Of a DNA stretch of 64,000 nt, positions 35,818-46,075 are shown in pieces. Both the position numbers and the translations under genes were made by a program. Position 1 is the stretch's first letter. Every line of letters begins with the position of its first letter. The stretch is from an uncultured Bacteroidales bacterium. GTDB taxonomy: Bacteria > Bacteroidota > Bacteroidia > Bacteroidales > Paludibacteraceae. The stretch is from positions 1-64,000 of the forward strand of contig CALUNA010000016.1 of the NCBI GenBank assembly GCA_944321895.1, written 5' to 3'. The notes below the pieces were generated by a model that was given only the letters and a program-made list of their open reading frames with translations, was not told where the DNA came from and did not search any database.

Positions 35818-37524
35818 ATGAAACTGAAACACATCAAATATATTTCCCTTGCCGCCTGCACTGCGATAATGGGGACGGCATGTTCCGACTTTCTGGAAAA
35901 AGAACCACGCCTTTCGACCACGGAAACCTACTTCAAATCGGAAAGCGAACTCAATACCTTCCTCACGGGCGTTTACAGTCCCATCATGCAGGAACACTTC
36001 TACGGGAACAACTACCCGCTCTATCTGGCCGGAGGCGATGACCTGACATTCTACCAACGTTCCAATCCGGCCGCGGAAACCATGATTTGCGGAAACGCAA
36101 ACAGCAGCGGCACGGAAATCCAGAAATTCTGGGCCATCCTCTACGATGGTATCAACCGTGCAAACCTGTTGCTCGAAAACGTCAACAGGAACGAAGAAAT
36201 AACCCTGTCCACACGGCAGCGGATTGAAGCGGAAGCCCTGTTCCTGCGCGCATTCTACTATTTCCACCTCGTGCAATGCTGGGGCGATGTGCCCATGCGA
36301 CTGGAATCCGTAAAAAGCGCATACGGGCTCGATATTGAACGTACAGACAAGCAGGTTGTTTACGACCAGCTCATTTCCGACATGCAAACGGCAATTCCGA
36401 AGCTGTACAGCCTTGCCGACCTGGACTATACGGGACGCATTACGCGAGAAGCCGCCAAAGGTATTCTGGCACGCGTCTATATGTTCCGTGCCGGTGCACG
36501 CGATACCGATGGCAATTCACGGGAATACTACGAAGCTGCACTCAAATGGGCAAAAGAAGTAAAAGACAGTGCCAGTGTTGCCAACCTGGGATTGGTAAAA
36601 CCCTACAACCGCGTTTTCAAGGATTTGTGCGAAGACCTGTACAACAGCACCGGCGTAAAAGAAAGCCTGTGGGAAGCTGAAGAAGCCGGCAACCGTACCT
36701 CCGTGGAACAGGCTGCCGGACGTCTGGGCAACACACTCGGCTTCGGAGGGCCCGACCTGTCATCGTCGGAAGAATACATGAATCTGGGTGGACTCACCAA
36801 TCCGGGATACAGCTATAAATTCGCGTATGCTTCCCTGAAACTGTATGAAATGTACGAAGCCGAAGGAGATACGGCACGCGGTGACTGGAACATAACCCCG
36901 TTTGAATACATCGTGAGCAGTACAACAGGCGCTGTAACCGGCAGACGCTATTATTACGGCAAACTGCCGGAAGGTTCCGTTATCCAAACCGGAATTCTGG
37001 AAGAGCAGACCGAAGCCACCAGCAAAAACAACAAGACACGCTGTGCTGCAAAATACCGCCGCGAATACGAAAAAGTATTGCCGAAACACAAGAATTACAC
37101 TCCTATCAACTTCCCTATTTTGCGATACAGCGACATTCTGCTCATGATTGCCGAAGCAGAAAACGAATTGAACGGAGCTCCTACCGCACTGGCATACGAA
37201 TGTATCAACGCCGTGCGCGAACGTGCCGACCTTGAGGCGTTGCCGGCAGGTTTGTCGAAGGACGAATTTCTGGCAAAACTGAAAAATGAACGAGCCATGG
37301 AATTTGCCTTTGAGGCTCTGCGCAGATGGGATTTAATCCGCTGGGGTGAATTCTATACAACCATTAAGGGCATGAACGAATACATCTACAAAGAAGGCTG
37401 GGGCAGCAACTACACCTATGCAGCCGATTATTATAACGGAGTATCAGAAGCCTATGTCTACTTCCCGATACCAACATCGGAATTGTCTGTCAACAACAAA
37501 ATAACACAAAACCCCGGTTGGTAA
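35818..37524 (+). CDS. SusD-family surface glycan-binding lipoprotein
   Basis: A 568-residue SusD/RagB protein with the lipoprotein signal ending MGTACSDFLE (acylated Cys). It shows typical family features: FLEKEPRLSTTETYF near the N-terminus, EALFLRAFYYFHLVQCWGDVP, the TPR-like helical region, FPILRYSDILLMIAEAENEL and the C-terminal ERAMEFAFEALRRWDLIRWG. It forms the lid of the SusC barrel and binds the oligosaccharide. It follows susC by 18 bp and shares its operon. Glycosaminoglycan specificity is inferred from context only. Confidence 0.95.
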   Translation: MKLKHIKYISLAACTAIMGTACSDFLEKEPRLSTTETYFKSESELNTFLTGVYSPIMQEHFYGNNYPLYLAGGDDLTFYQRSNPAAETMICGNANSSGTEIQKFWAILYDGINRANLLLENVNRNEEITLSTRQRIEAEALFLRAFYYFHLVQCWGDVPMRLESVKSAYGLDIERTDKQVVYDQLISDMQTAIPKLYSLADLDYTGRITREAAKGILARVYMFRAGARDTDGNSREYYEAALKWAKEVKDSASVANLGLVKPYNRVFKDLCEDLYNSTGVKESLWEAEEAGNRTSVEQAAGRLGNTLGFGGPDLSSSEEYMNLGGLTNPGYSYKFAYASLKLYEMYEAEGDTARGDWNITPFEYIVSSTTGAVTGRRYYYGKLPEGSVIQTGILEEQTEATSKNNKTRCAAKYRREYEKVLPKHKNYTPINFPILRYSDILLMIAEAENELNGAPTALAYECINAVRERADLEALPAGLSKDEFLAKLKNERAMEFAFEALRRWDLIRWGEFYTTIKGMNEYIYKEGWGSNYTYAADYYNGVSEAYVYFPIPTSELSVNNKITQNPGW

Positions 37525-37558
37525 TGTATATCATTTAACAGCAAGAAAACTCGAAAAT

Positions 37559-38539
37559 ATGAAAAAGAATATTGCAATACTGCTCGGCTGCGTACTGTTG
37601 GCCAGTTGTAATCAAGATATGAAACGGGAACTGGAGTTTTCCGTTGATGTGGACATGTCAAAACCCTACATTTCTTACGATGGGACAGCATATACTTTGC
37701 CCAAGAACCAAGCTATTACATTCCTGTTTTCCGGCGATCCGGATTTTATATCCATGCGCTATGACTGCTTCGAGGAAACTACCTCATCATTGATTTTTTC
37801 AACCAATCTTTCAAATAGCAGTGCAAATCCAACCAACTCGCTGGAAGTCCTGCTTGCCAACAGTTTGCCCGAACTCACACAGAATACTGAAAGCGCGGCA
37901 ACAGATTCGGCAGCCATCCGCGACCATGACTGGAACAACGTGACCGGACTTTGCAAAAATCTGCCGCTGAACACCCCGGGAGGCAACGGAACCGACACCG
38001 TTTCATTGGAAGCATACCGGGGCGGAAATGTAGTAATTGCATTCCGTTACAAACCGGAGAACAAGGATGAAAACCAACCCGGGTGGGACATCAACGACCT
38101 GCGCATTGAAACCAACCTGAAAACGTCCGGAGAAAAAATAACCGAATACGGCGTCGATTCCATAGCTGCCATCACATTTGACATGCTCAATTTGGCAAAT
38201 CCATACAATGCACAAGATGCCGCATCCAACCACATATGGCGAGAATCCATTACGGAACATAAATGGTACATATCGTTTAGCCTATCACGATACGACCTGA
38301 ATGAAGACTGGCTGATCCTAGGTCCTGTTGCCATTCCGACCGGCAGAAGCAGCAGTTTCTATGACACGGACAACAGCACATACGCAGTTTCCATCAAAGA
38401 CATGACGGAAACAGTCACATCATACGACTACACATTCACGACAGCTGGAGTTTACGACGTTACCTTCCGTGCAAGCAACAGCAACTACATCATGGATGAA
38501 AGCATGGAAATAAAACTGACAATTAACGTTACAGAATAA
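37559..38539 (+). CDS. Probable surface glycan-binding lipoprotein (DUF5017-like)
   Basis: A 326-residue lipoprotein (MKKNIAILLGCVLLASC) with a beta-sandwich-like, aromatic-rich body and no enzyme motif. The N-terminal MKRELEFSVDVD and the C-terminal PKD-like segment (TFTTAGVYDVTFRASN) resemble the DUF5017 lipoproteins that follow SusD genes in Bacteroides. Position directly after susD is where surface glycan-binding proteins (SusE/F analogues) normally lie. It probably helps hold the polymer at the cell surface. The family call is tentative; the lipoprotein signal and position are clear. Confidence 0.65.
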   Translation: MKKNIAILLGCVLLASCNQDMKRELEFSVDVDMSKPYISYDGTAYTLPKNQAITFLFSGDPDFISMRYDCFEETTSSLIFSTNLSNSSANPTNSLEVLLANSLPELTQNTESAATDSAAIRDHDWNNVTGLCKNLPLNTPGGNGTDTVSLEAYRGGNVVIAFRYKPENKDENQPGWDINDLRIETNLKTSGEKITEYGVDSIAAITFDMLNLANPYNAQDAASNHIWRESITEHKWYISFSLSRYDLNEDWLILGPVAIPTGRSSSFYDTDNSTYAVSIKDMTETVTSYDYTFTTAGVYDVTFRASNSNYIMDESMEIKLTINVTE

Positions 38540-38551
38540 ATCCCGGAAACT

Positions 38552-41500
38552 ATGAAATATAAACTGGTTTTTCTTTTAAGCCTGCTCCCTTGGTGGGGAT
38601 TTGCTGCGGATGTCGCATTCAACTTCGAGACAGAAACCGCACCTGCCACACTGGTAAATAATGGTAGCGGCACACTTCAACTGGTTACAGCCCCCTATAA
38701 GGACGGCTCACACAGCCTGCAATGGAACTGGACACAGACTTCAACCGAACTGCTAATTGATGAAGCACGTACACTGCAAGTTTGGCGCGACGGCGTGATT
38801 TTCTGGGTCTATAACCCGACACCATGCGAAAATCCGTTACGCTGCGAATTCCGCGACACGGACGGAAACGTACAGTACTATTTCGACTTTAATCTGAACT
38901 TCAAGGGATGGCGCATATGCCGTATCGGTTCCAAATACATGAAAGGCGATAAAAAAGTACGTTCCAACCTGAAACTGTACCTGACATCACCGGAAGGAAT
39001 GGCGGAAGGCACACTTTACATAGACCGCATGTCTTTCGTGTCGGACGTAAACTATCAGAATGCACCCGATGCACAACAGCCGGAAAACACGGACCTGACA
39101 GAATACAACAACCATTGGGCATATCTGTGGGAATGGGAAAAACAGGAATACGACATACCGTTGCCTGATGCACTGACCGAAGAAAACAAGGCCAGCCTGG
39201 AACAAGTCAAAGCAGGAATAGATGCACAATTGTCAAAAAACTCCAGAATCAATACTGCTAAGACTTATTTTGAGAACGCGGGCATAAAAAGAGAAGGCGA
39301 CTTCATCGTAGGTACACCTCTTGTCATGAACGATGATGTAACGGATGGCGACATGAGTTTGGCAACCTTGGAGGTTATGCTATATGGCCTGGCACAGGAT
39401 GCCTATTTCAACAACTCGGAAGAATCAAAGGAAAAATTCCTGTTGGCGTGGGACTTTGCACATGACCAAGGACTTGCTTGGGGCAGTTCCATGGGGAGCA
39501 ACCACCACTATGGTTATAGCATCCGTGAAGTATTTTTAGGCATGTACCTGATGCGCGATGTGCTGCAAGAAACCGGCCGTCTGGATGAAGCGGCTGCCAC
39601 ATTATCCTATTGGAGCGGACTACCGGAATCGCGGGTGCCATTCAACAATACGCGCGACGGATTAGTGGATTGCTGGAACACCTTGCTGAACGGACGTGTC
39701 ATAGCTGCCATCATGATGGACAATGAGCTTGAAAGCTACCGTGCCATGCAAGCCCTGACACGCTGGGTGGAAGGCTCGCTATTCCCGACCCCGGGAAATG
39801 TCGGCGGCATAAAGCCCGATGGTTGCGTATTCCATCACGGCGGCCATTATCCGGCTTATGCCATCGGCGGATTAGCCACTTTGGGTGACTTCTTCGCATG
39901 TATCAACGGCACGGAGTTCAATGTATCTTCCGATGCACGCATGAATCTTGCCAACGCCCTGTTCGCCATGAGCGAGTATTGCAATTTCAAGGATTGGCCG
40001 AACGGCATCAGCGGACGCCACCCGCTGGATGGCAGCATTAGCGCAGATGTAGTGGAAACCTTCGGACAACTAAGCCTGGCCGGCGGACTCTATCATGCAG
40101 AAGAAAGCATCGACTCCAAACTCGGTGCCGAATACCTGCGTTTGGGCGGCACTGCACTCAAAGACACATTAGGAAAAGCGGGCATTACCAAAGGAGAAAC
40201 GCCGCAAGGATTTTACGTATTCAACCACGCATGCCTGGGCATACACCGCTATCAGGAAAGCATGGTCAGCATGAAAGGTTACAACAGTGACGTATGGGGC
40301 TCCGAGATTTATACCTCGGAAAACCGATACGGACGCTACCAGAGCTATGGCGCCGTGGAGATATTCAATGGCGGCGGAACAGAAGCATCCAACATTTCAC
40401 GCTCCGGCAGCTGCTTCGTGGAAGCCGGCTGGGACTGGAACCGGATTCCGGGAACCACAACCATACACCTGCCTTGGAACAGACTGGTTTGCCCGCAAAG
40501 CAGCACATTAATGGCACGCTCCAACGAAGATTTTGCAGGAGCATCAGCCCTGTCAGGCGAATACGGCATCTTCGGCATGAAACTGTGGGAAGAAAATGCA
40601 ATCAACAACACCTATTATACAACCGACTTCAAGGCACGTAAATCCGTATTCGCATTCGGGAAACGACTGGTGTGCATAGGCAGCAACATCAGAAATTCGG
40701 AAGACACGTACAATACGGAAACCACCCTGTTCCAGAACCGTATTTCAGCACCGAGCAAAACAATAACCGTAAACGGCGAATCTGTTACGGCCATAAGTTA
40801 CAGCAATACACTCCAATCAGCCGAGCCGGTCATAATAAGCGACATTATCGGCAATTATTACCGCCTTGCGCCCAATATGGATTTACATATTGCCGGCGGT
40901 TCACAAAGTTCCATACAGAATAATGGCAAAACCGCAAGCTCAGGCAACTTCATAGCTGCATGGCTTAACCATGGAACTGCACCACAAAATGCCGCATACG
41001 AATACATGATCATGCTGAAACCCACGGAAGATGAAATTGCCGCATGGACAGAGAATCCGCAATACGAGGTTTTGCAATGCGACAGCAATGCACATATCGT
41101 CCACGACATGGAAAGCGACACATACGGCTATGTGATTTATGAATCGTCCGAATCCTTGCCGGGCTATCTGCTGGGATGCACGGAAGAAACACTGGTACTG
41201 ATGCATCTGATAGATGACAACAGCATGGCCATCAGCGTATGTGATCCATCCATTAACCTGCCGGAAAAAGTCAAGAACAGCGACCAGGCTGTCCTGCCAG
41301 GCGAACCCAAAACAAAAACATTAGTACTCCCCGGAACCACATGGGCCAGCGCTGACGATGGTTCATCACCGGAACTCCGGCAAGAAAACGGCAACACGGT
41401 GTTGGACGTAACATGCCTGCTCGGTGAACCGGTAGAATTCACACTGAAAAATCCGAGTGTCAATCTCACGGAGCACCTGAACGATGTTTCCGGAATCAGA

Positions 41501-41698
41501 TACTACCGGCTCGATGAGAACCAGATATGCATAGACGGAACAACGGATGCCGTGTCCGTCTATACGATAGATGGCCGACTCATGATCACCCAGACCGGCA
41601 AAACCGGGAAACGCATACTTCAATTGCCAAAATCGCAGGTATATCTGCTCAAGGCAAACCTGCCAGACCAGAAAACCGTTTATCAGTTAATCCTGTAG
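38552..41698 (+). CDS. Polysaccharide lyase family 8, chondroitinase ABC-like, with sorting-type tail
   Basis: A 1048-residue lyase with a signal peptide (MKYKLVFLLSLLPWWGFA), an N-terminal lyase_N beta-sandwich, an alpha/alpha toroid and C-terminal beta domains. The catalytic residues match Proteus chondroitinase ABC: H429 and Y436 in FHHGGHYPAY, R489 in ISGRHP and E585 in WGSEIYTSENRYGRY. Spacing is close to that of the enzyme (501/508/560/653). It eliminates across the hexosamine-uronate bond of chondroitin sulfate, dermatan and often hyaluronan, giving unsaturated disaccharides. The last ~60 residues (VSVYTIDGRLMI...QVYLLKANL) look like a T9SS sorting tail, suggesting surface action. It starts 12 bp after the lipoprotein gene. 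Confidence 0.93.
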   Translation: MKYKLVFLLSLLPWWGFAADVAFNFETETAPATLVNNGSGTLQLVTAPYKDGSHSLQWNWTQTSTELLIDEARTLQVWRDGVIFWVYNPTPCENPLRCEFRDTDGNVQYYFDFNLNFKGWRICRIGSKYMKGDKKVRSNLKLYLTSPEGMAEGTLYIDRMSFVSDVNYQNAPDAQQPENTDLTEYNNHWAYLWEWEKQEYDIPLPDALTEENKASLEQVKAGIDAQLSKNSRINTAKTYFENAGIKREGDFIVGTPLVMNDDVTDGDMSLATLEVMLYGLAQDAYFNNSEESKEKFLLAWDFAHDQGLAWGSSMGSNHHYGYSIREVFLGMYLMRDVLQETGRLDEAAATLSYWSGLPESRVPFNNTRDGLVDCWNTLLNGRVIAAIMMDNELESYRAMQALTRWVEGSLFPTPGNVGGIKPDGCVFHHGGHYPAYAIGGLATLGDFFACINGTEFNVSSDARMNLANALFAMSEYCNFKDWPNGISGRHPLDGSISADVVETFGQLSLAGGLYHAEESIDSKLGAEYLRLGGTALKDTLGKAGITKGETPQGFYVFNHACLGIHRYQESMVSMKGYNSDVWGSEIYTSENRYGRYQSYGAVEIFNGGGTEASNISRSGSCFVEAGWDWNRIPGTTTIHLPWNRLVCPQSSTLMARSNEDFAGASALSGEYGIFGMKLWEENAINNTYYTTDFKARKSVFAFGKRLVCIGSNIRNSEDTYNTETTLFQNRISAPSKTITVNGESVTAISYSNTLQSAEPVIISDIIGNYYRLAPNMDLHIAGGSQSSIQNNGKTASSGNFIAAWLNHGTAPQNAAYEYMIMLKPTEDEIAAWTENPQYEVLQCDSNAHIVHDMESDTYGYVIYESSESLPGYLLGCTEETLVLMHLIDDNSMAISVCDPSINLPEKVKNSDQAVLPGEPKTKTLVLPGTTWASADDGSSPELRQENGNTVLDVTCLLGEPVEFTLKNPSVNLTEHLNDVSGIRYYRLDENQICIDGTTDAVSVYTIDGRLMITQTGKTGKRILQLPKSQVYLLKANLPDQKTVYQLIL

Positions 41699-41732
41699 AC
41701 ACACTTAACTACAACACACAAAAAATGAAAAT

Positions 41733-42941
41733 ATGAAACTCAGCAACTTGTACATGCCTCTATTGGCAACCATAATGCTTGCTTCATGCGGGCCAACGCA
41801 ACAACAGAAAGAACAGACATGTTGCGACCTACAAAAAACCATCGACTTCGCCTCCAAACAGATAGGAAGGCAGGTACAGATCATTGAAGAATCCGGAAAA
41901 ATACTGAATCCGCGTACCGTGTACAACGGAAAAATCGAATATATCCCGAAAGACGACTGGACAAGCGGTTTTTTCCCCGGAACCATGTGGTACATGTATG
42001 ACCTGACCCACGACAAGAAATGGATTGATTACGGCATCAAATATACCGAAGACCTGGATTCCATCAAATATTTGAAATGGCATCATGATGTAGGCTTCAT
42101 GATTTATTGCAGTTACGGAAACGCTTATCGCATAACCCAAAATCCTGCATACAAAGATGTCATTGTTGAAGCAGCCAGGTCACTCTCCACCCGTTTCCGT
42201 CCTGTTCCGGGCGTTATCCAATCATGGGATGAGGACCGCGGATGGCAAGGAACACGCGGCTGGATGTGTCCGGTTATCATAGACAATATGATGAATCTGG
42301 AACTCATGTTCGAAGCCACCAGATTTTCCGGTGATTCCACATTCCGCAACATCGCCATAAGCCATGCCAACGCTACATTGGAAAACCACTTCCGCGATGA
42401 CTACAGCACATACCATGTTATCGACTACGACAAGGTAAAGGGCGGTGTACGGCACAAACAGACGGCCCAGGGCTATGCAGACGAATCCGCATGGGCACGC
42501 GGACAAGCATGGGCATTGTATGGTTTCACGGTATGCTACCGCGAAACCAAAGACCCGCGCTACCTGGCACAGACAGACAGCATATACCACTATCTGTTTA
42601 CACACAAGAACATGCCCGAAGATTTGGTCCCCTATTGGGATTTCGATGCACCTGATATTCCGTATGAACCGCGCGATGCCTCTGCTGCAGCTGTCATTGC
42701 ATCGGCCTTGTATGAGCTGAGTACCTACGGCAGACCGGAATACAAAAAAACGGCGGACAAAATCATCGCATCTTTGTGCAGCTGCCGCTATCTGGCTATC
42801 CTGGGCACAAACGGAAACTTCCTGCTGATGCATTCAGTTGGCAGCATCCCGCATGACAGCGAAATAGACGTACCGCTGAACTATGCCGACTATTATTTTC
42901 TGGAAGCATTGACACGCAAAATAAATCTGGAACAATCGTAA
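41733..42941 (+). CDS. GH88 unsaturated glucuronyl hydrolase
   Basis: A 402-residue (alpha/alpha)6 enzyme with a lipoprotein signal ending IMLASCGPT. It hydrolyses the 4,5-unsaturated uronic acid from the disaccharides made by PL8 lyases, freeing the amino sugar. The two conserved aspartates are D119 (WHHDVGF) and D184 (IIDNMMNLE), matching the Asp pair of Bacillus UGL in spacing. Other family motifs are DDWTSGFFPGTMWYMY near the N-terminus and ADESAWARGQAWALYGF. It lies between the two lyase genes in the operon. The lipobox places it on a membrane, probably facing the periplasm. Confidence 0.94.
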   Translation: MKLSNLYMPLLATIMLASCGPTQQQKEQTCCDLQKTIDFASKQIGRQVQIIEESGKILNPRTVYNGKIEYIPKDDWTSGFFPGTMWYMYDLTHDKKWIDYGIKYTEDLDSIKYLKWHHDVGFMIYCSYGNAYRITQNPAYKDVIVEAARSLSTRFRPVPGVIQSWDEDRGWQGTRGWMCPVIIDNMMNLELMFEATRFSGDSTFRNIAISHANATLENHFRDDYSTYHVIDYDKVKGGVRHKQTAQGYADESAWARGQAWALYGFTVCYRETKDPRYLAQTDSIYHYLFTHKNMPEDLVPYWDFDAPDIPYEPRDASAAAVIASALYELSTYGRPEYKKTADKIIASLCSCRYLAILGTNGNFLLMHSVGSIPHDSEIDVPLNYADYYFLEALTRKINLEQS

Positions 42942-42994
42942 CGGGAAACAGCCGTTTTCCGTACCTTTGTCAATATCATGAAAAACACAAAAAA

Positions 42995-45900
42995 ATGGGC
43001 AAGAAAAAAATAATCCTATATTGTTTCTTGACGTTAGGATGGCTGGGGGGAGCTTCCGGGTTGCACGCCACAACCATGGAAGAATTTACCCACCCGGCCA
43101 TTTTATCCTTTGAAAAGGGCATTGCACCGGCAGAAGCCGACAGCAATTCCACACTTTCCATCAGCACAAAACACTACAAACACCTGAAAAACAGCCTTGA
43201 ATGGGAATGGAATGCCCCCAATGCACAATGGTTCATACACATGCCTGTTAAATACAGCAACAAAAACACCTACGCAGACAACAACGCAATAGCAACTTTC
43301 GTATTCTGGATATATGCGGAAAAAGCCATTCCGAATGACAAAATCAGAGTGGAATTTCTGAAAAACGGGCAAACATGCTGTTTCTTCGACTACGGTACAG
43401 ACTTTACCGGCTGGCGTGGCGCATGGATTGCATTCGACAGGGACATGGAAGGGAAACCGCAACCCGACATGGACGAAATCCGGATTACAGCACCCAAAAC
43501 GCCACACGGCAAATTCTACTTTGACCACATTATTCCGGTCTCTTTCCAGGATGTCCGCCATCACACGGCCGATTTCCAGGCTCCCTATGTCAATCAGGAA
43601 ACCAACAGCCACTGGCTGGTGCTGTTATCATCATGGCAAAACAATTTTGAAACGGAAATAGCAACCGGACTTTCTACCGACGAAAAAAACGGCATGCTCA
43701 CCATTGAAAACAGGCTGGATGACCTATTGCTGGGAAACCGCAAGGCACAAAGCCTGAAACAACTGAAACAAAGCCTCGGGACATATCAGATCAAGCAAAA
43801 CAACGATGGCAGTCTTAACGGATTACCCATCTTTTTTGAACGCTACGGTGAAACATATTCCTATCTGGGAGCAGCTCCCTACAACGTCATTTACAACAAC
43901 GCGATGGGGCTTGTACAGGCCAATAAATTGTTGGACGACCTGGCTGTAGCCTACCACCGTGCCGACAACCCACAAGAACGGCAAGAGATTGCACAAATGT
44001 ACGTACTCTTCATGCGGCACATGCTCGACCAGGGATTCCAGGCCGGAAGCGCAATGGGCACCCTACACCATCTGGGCTACAGCATGCGGAATTTTTACGT
44101 CGCATCATTCCTGATGCGCGATGTGCTGGCTGAAGCAGGACTGAAAAAACAAGTGCAGCAAGCCATGGAATGGTTCTCGGGAGCAGGTGAAGTAAAAAAG
44201 ATGCCGCACGTTCCCGGAATGGACATAGATGCGTTCAACACAAGCCTCGTTCCACGGCTAAGCAGCATACTCATGCTGGACGACACACCGGAAAAAGCAG
44301 CTTATCTGCATTGCTTTGCACGCTGGATTGACAACGGCATGGCATTCTCGGACGGCACTGCAGGTTCTTTCAAGATAGATGGAACCATATTTCATCACAG
44401 GCATAATTATCCGGCCTACGCCGTAGGCGGACTGGAGGGAGCGGTCAATGCCGTTTCATTGCTGCACAAAACAGCATTTGCCTTGCAACAGACAAGCCAC
44501 GAACATTTGAAAAACGCCCTGCTGACCATGCGGATATACTGCAACCTGCAAACATGGCCACTGTCACTCTCAGGAAGACATCCGGACGGCAAAGGACACT
44601 TGATTCCCGAACAGTTCGCACGCCTGGCCGCCTGCGGTTCACCTGATGGCACACAGGAAATAGACAGGGAGCTGGCTGCCGCCTACTTACGTTTGGTGCA
44701 GGACAAGCCCACCGGAACTGCGCGCAAATTCATTCAAACCGGCATAGAACCGGAAACATCGCCCAACGGCAATTGGGCATACAACTATTCTTGCCTTGCC
44801 GTACACCGGCGCGGTACGTGGTCGGCTACAGCCATGGGACACAGCCGGTATTTATGGGCCACGGAATCCTATGTCGGAGCAAACCTTTACGGCCGTTACC
44901 TGAACCACGGGAATCTGCAGATTCTGTCAAAAGGAAACCCTGTTTCCAATTTCGGCTCAGGTTTCCGGCAGGAAGGCTGGGACTGGAACCACTTCCCCGG
45001 CACGACAGCCACTGAAATATCCATGCAGGATTTGAAAGCCGATATCAAAAACGTGGATGAAAATTCCGGCTATGAAGAAATGCTATTGTCCGATGAAACC
45101 TTTGCCGGAGCCGTCACCATTGGACAACAAAACGGAGCATTCGGCATGAAACTGCACGAACACGACAAATACAACGGTTCGCTCCGCGCACGGAAATCAT
45201 ATTTCTTTTTCGACAACCGCATTGTCGCGCTCGGAAGCGGAATAGTATCCACCCTACCGGAAAGTCCGCTACACACCACCCTGTTCCAGGTTTTTCTGGA
45301 ACAACCGGAACAAAGCATTGGCATAGCCAATGAAAAAATTACGGATTTTCCATTTGAAACCACACTCAGCAACACATTGACCCAGCTGTCGGACGGCATG
45401 GACAATTATTTTTTCATCCGCAACGGGCAAGTACATGTGCAGAAAACATTGCAGCATTCCATGCACGAAGAAACCGGCCAGCCAACGGCAAACAACTTTG
45501 CCTTGGCATATATCGACCACGGCAATGCACCGGAAAACGGGCAATACGAATACATGATTCTGATACAACCAGGACCAGAAGAGCTGGCAACAACCGCCGC
45601 GCAGATGATTTCACCCAAAAAAGCCCCATACACCGTGCTGCAACATAACACACATGCACATATTGTTCGCGACAATCAAACGCAGACCACCGGATACATC
45701 CTGTTCGAAGCCGGTGAAATTGGCGCAAAGACAACCATCAAGTCCGTTGATACGCCCTGCATGGCCATGACGACCGAATCCGGAAAGGAGATGACACTCA
45801 GCATATGCGATCCGGACCTGCATTTTTATGAAGGACCGGCCGATGATGTTTACGATGAACAAGGCAAACGCATTGAACGAAGTGTCTATTCACGCACATG

Positions 45901-46072
45901 GATTGACAATCCTTCCGGCATGTCACAAATCAAAATAACACTGCGCGGACAATGGACACCAGCCGAAGAATCGGAATTCTTCCAACTCATAAAATCAGAC
46001 AGAAACTGCACAATATTTGCTGTCAGCTGCCAGCATGGTTTTTCACGCGAAATCAAATTACATAAAAAATAG
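42995..46072 (+). CDS. Polysaccharide lyase family 8, second chondroitinase-like enzyme
   Basis: A 1025-residue lyase with a signal peptide (MGKKKIILYCFLTLGWLGGASG). It has the same domain order as the lyase at 38552 and the full catalytic set: H468 and Y475 in FHHRHNYPAY, R528 in SLSGRHPDG and E624 in WATESYVGANLYGRY. The gaps H-R (60) and R-E (96) are identical to the first lyase. It differs in lacking a sorting tail (it ends GFSREIKLHKK), so it probably works in the periplasm on imported fragments, while the tailed copy may work outside. Different preference (exo/endo, sulfation or hyaluronan) is plausible but not visible. The kinase gene starts 3 bp after its stop. Confidence 0.93.
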   Translation: MGKKKIILYCFLTLGWLGGASGLHATTMEEFTHPAILSFEKGIAPAEADSNSTLSISTKHYKHLKNSLEWEWNAPNAQWFIHMPVKYSNKNTYADNNAIATFVFWIYAEKAIPNDKIRVEFLKNGQTCCFFDYGTDFTGWRGAWIAFDRDMEGKPQPDMDEIRITAPKTPHGKFYFDHIIPVSFQDVRHHTADFQAPYVNQETNSHWLVLLSSWQNNFETEIATGLSTDEKNGMLTIENRLDDLLLGNRKAQSLKQLKQSLGTYQIKQNNDGSLNGLPIFFERYGETYSYLGAAPYNVIYNNAMGLVQANKLLDDLAVAYHRADNPQERQEIAQMYVLFMRHMLDQGFQAGSAMGTLHHLGYSMRNFYVASFLMRDVLAEAGLKKQVQQAMEWFSGAGEVKKMPHVPGMDIDAFNTSLVPRLSSILMLDDTPEKAAYLHCFARWIDNGMAFSDGTAGSFKIDGTIFHHRHNYPAYAVGGLEGAVNAVSLLHKTAFALQQTSHEHLKNALLTMRIYCNLQTWPLSLSGRHPDGKGHLIPEQFARLAACGSPDGTQEIDRELAAAYLRLVQDKPTGTARKFIQTGIEPETSPNGNWAYNYSCLAVHRRGTWSATAMGHSRYLWATESYVGANLYGRYLNHGNLQILSKGNPVSNFGSGFRQEGWDWNHFPGTTATEISMQDLKADIKNVDENSGYEEMLLSDETFAGAVTIGQQNGAFGMKLHEHDKYNGSLRARKSYFFFDNRIVALGSGIVSTLPESPLHTTLFQVFLEQPEQSIGIANEKITDFPFETTLSNTLTQLSDGMDNYFFIRNGQVHVQKTLQHSMHEETGQPTANNFALAYIDHGNAPENGQYEYMILIQPGPEELATTAAQMISPKKAPYTVLQHNTHAHIVRDNQTQTTGYILFEAGEIGAKTTIKSVDTPCMAMTTESGKEMTLSICDPDLHFYEGPADDVYDEQGKRIERSVYSRTWIDNPSGMSQIKITLRGQWTPAEESEFFQLIKSDRNCTIFAVSCQHGFSREIKLHKK

Positions 46073-46075
46073 ATC

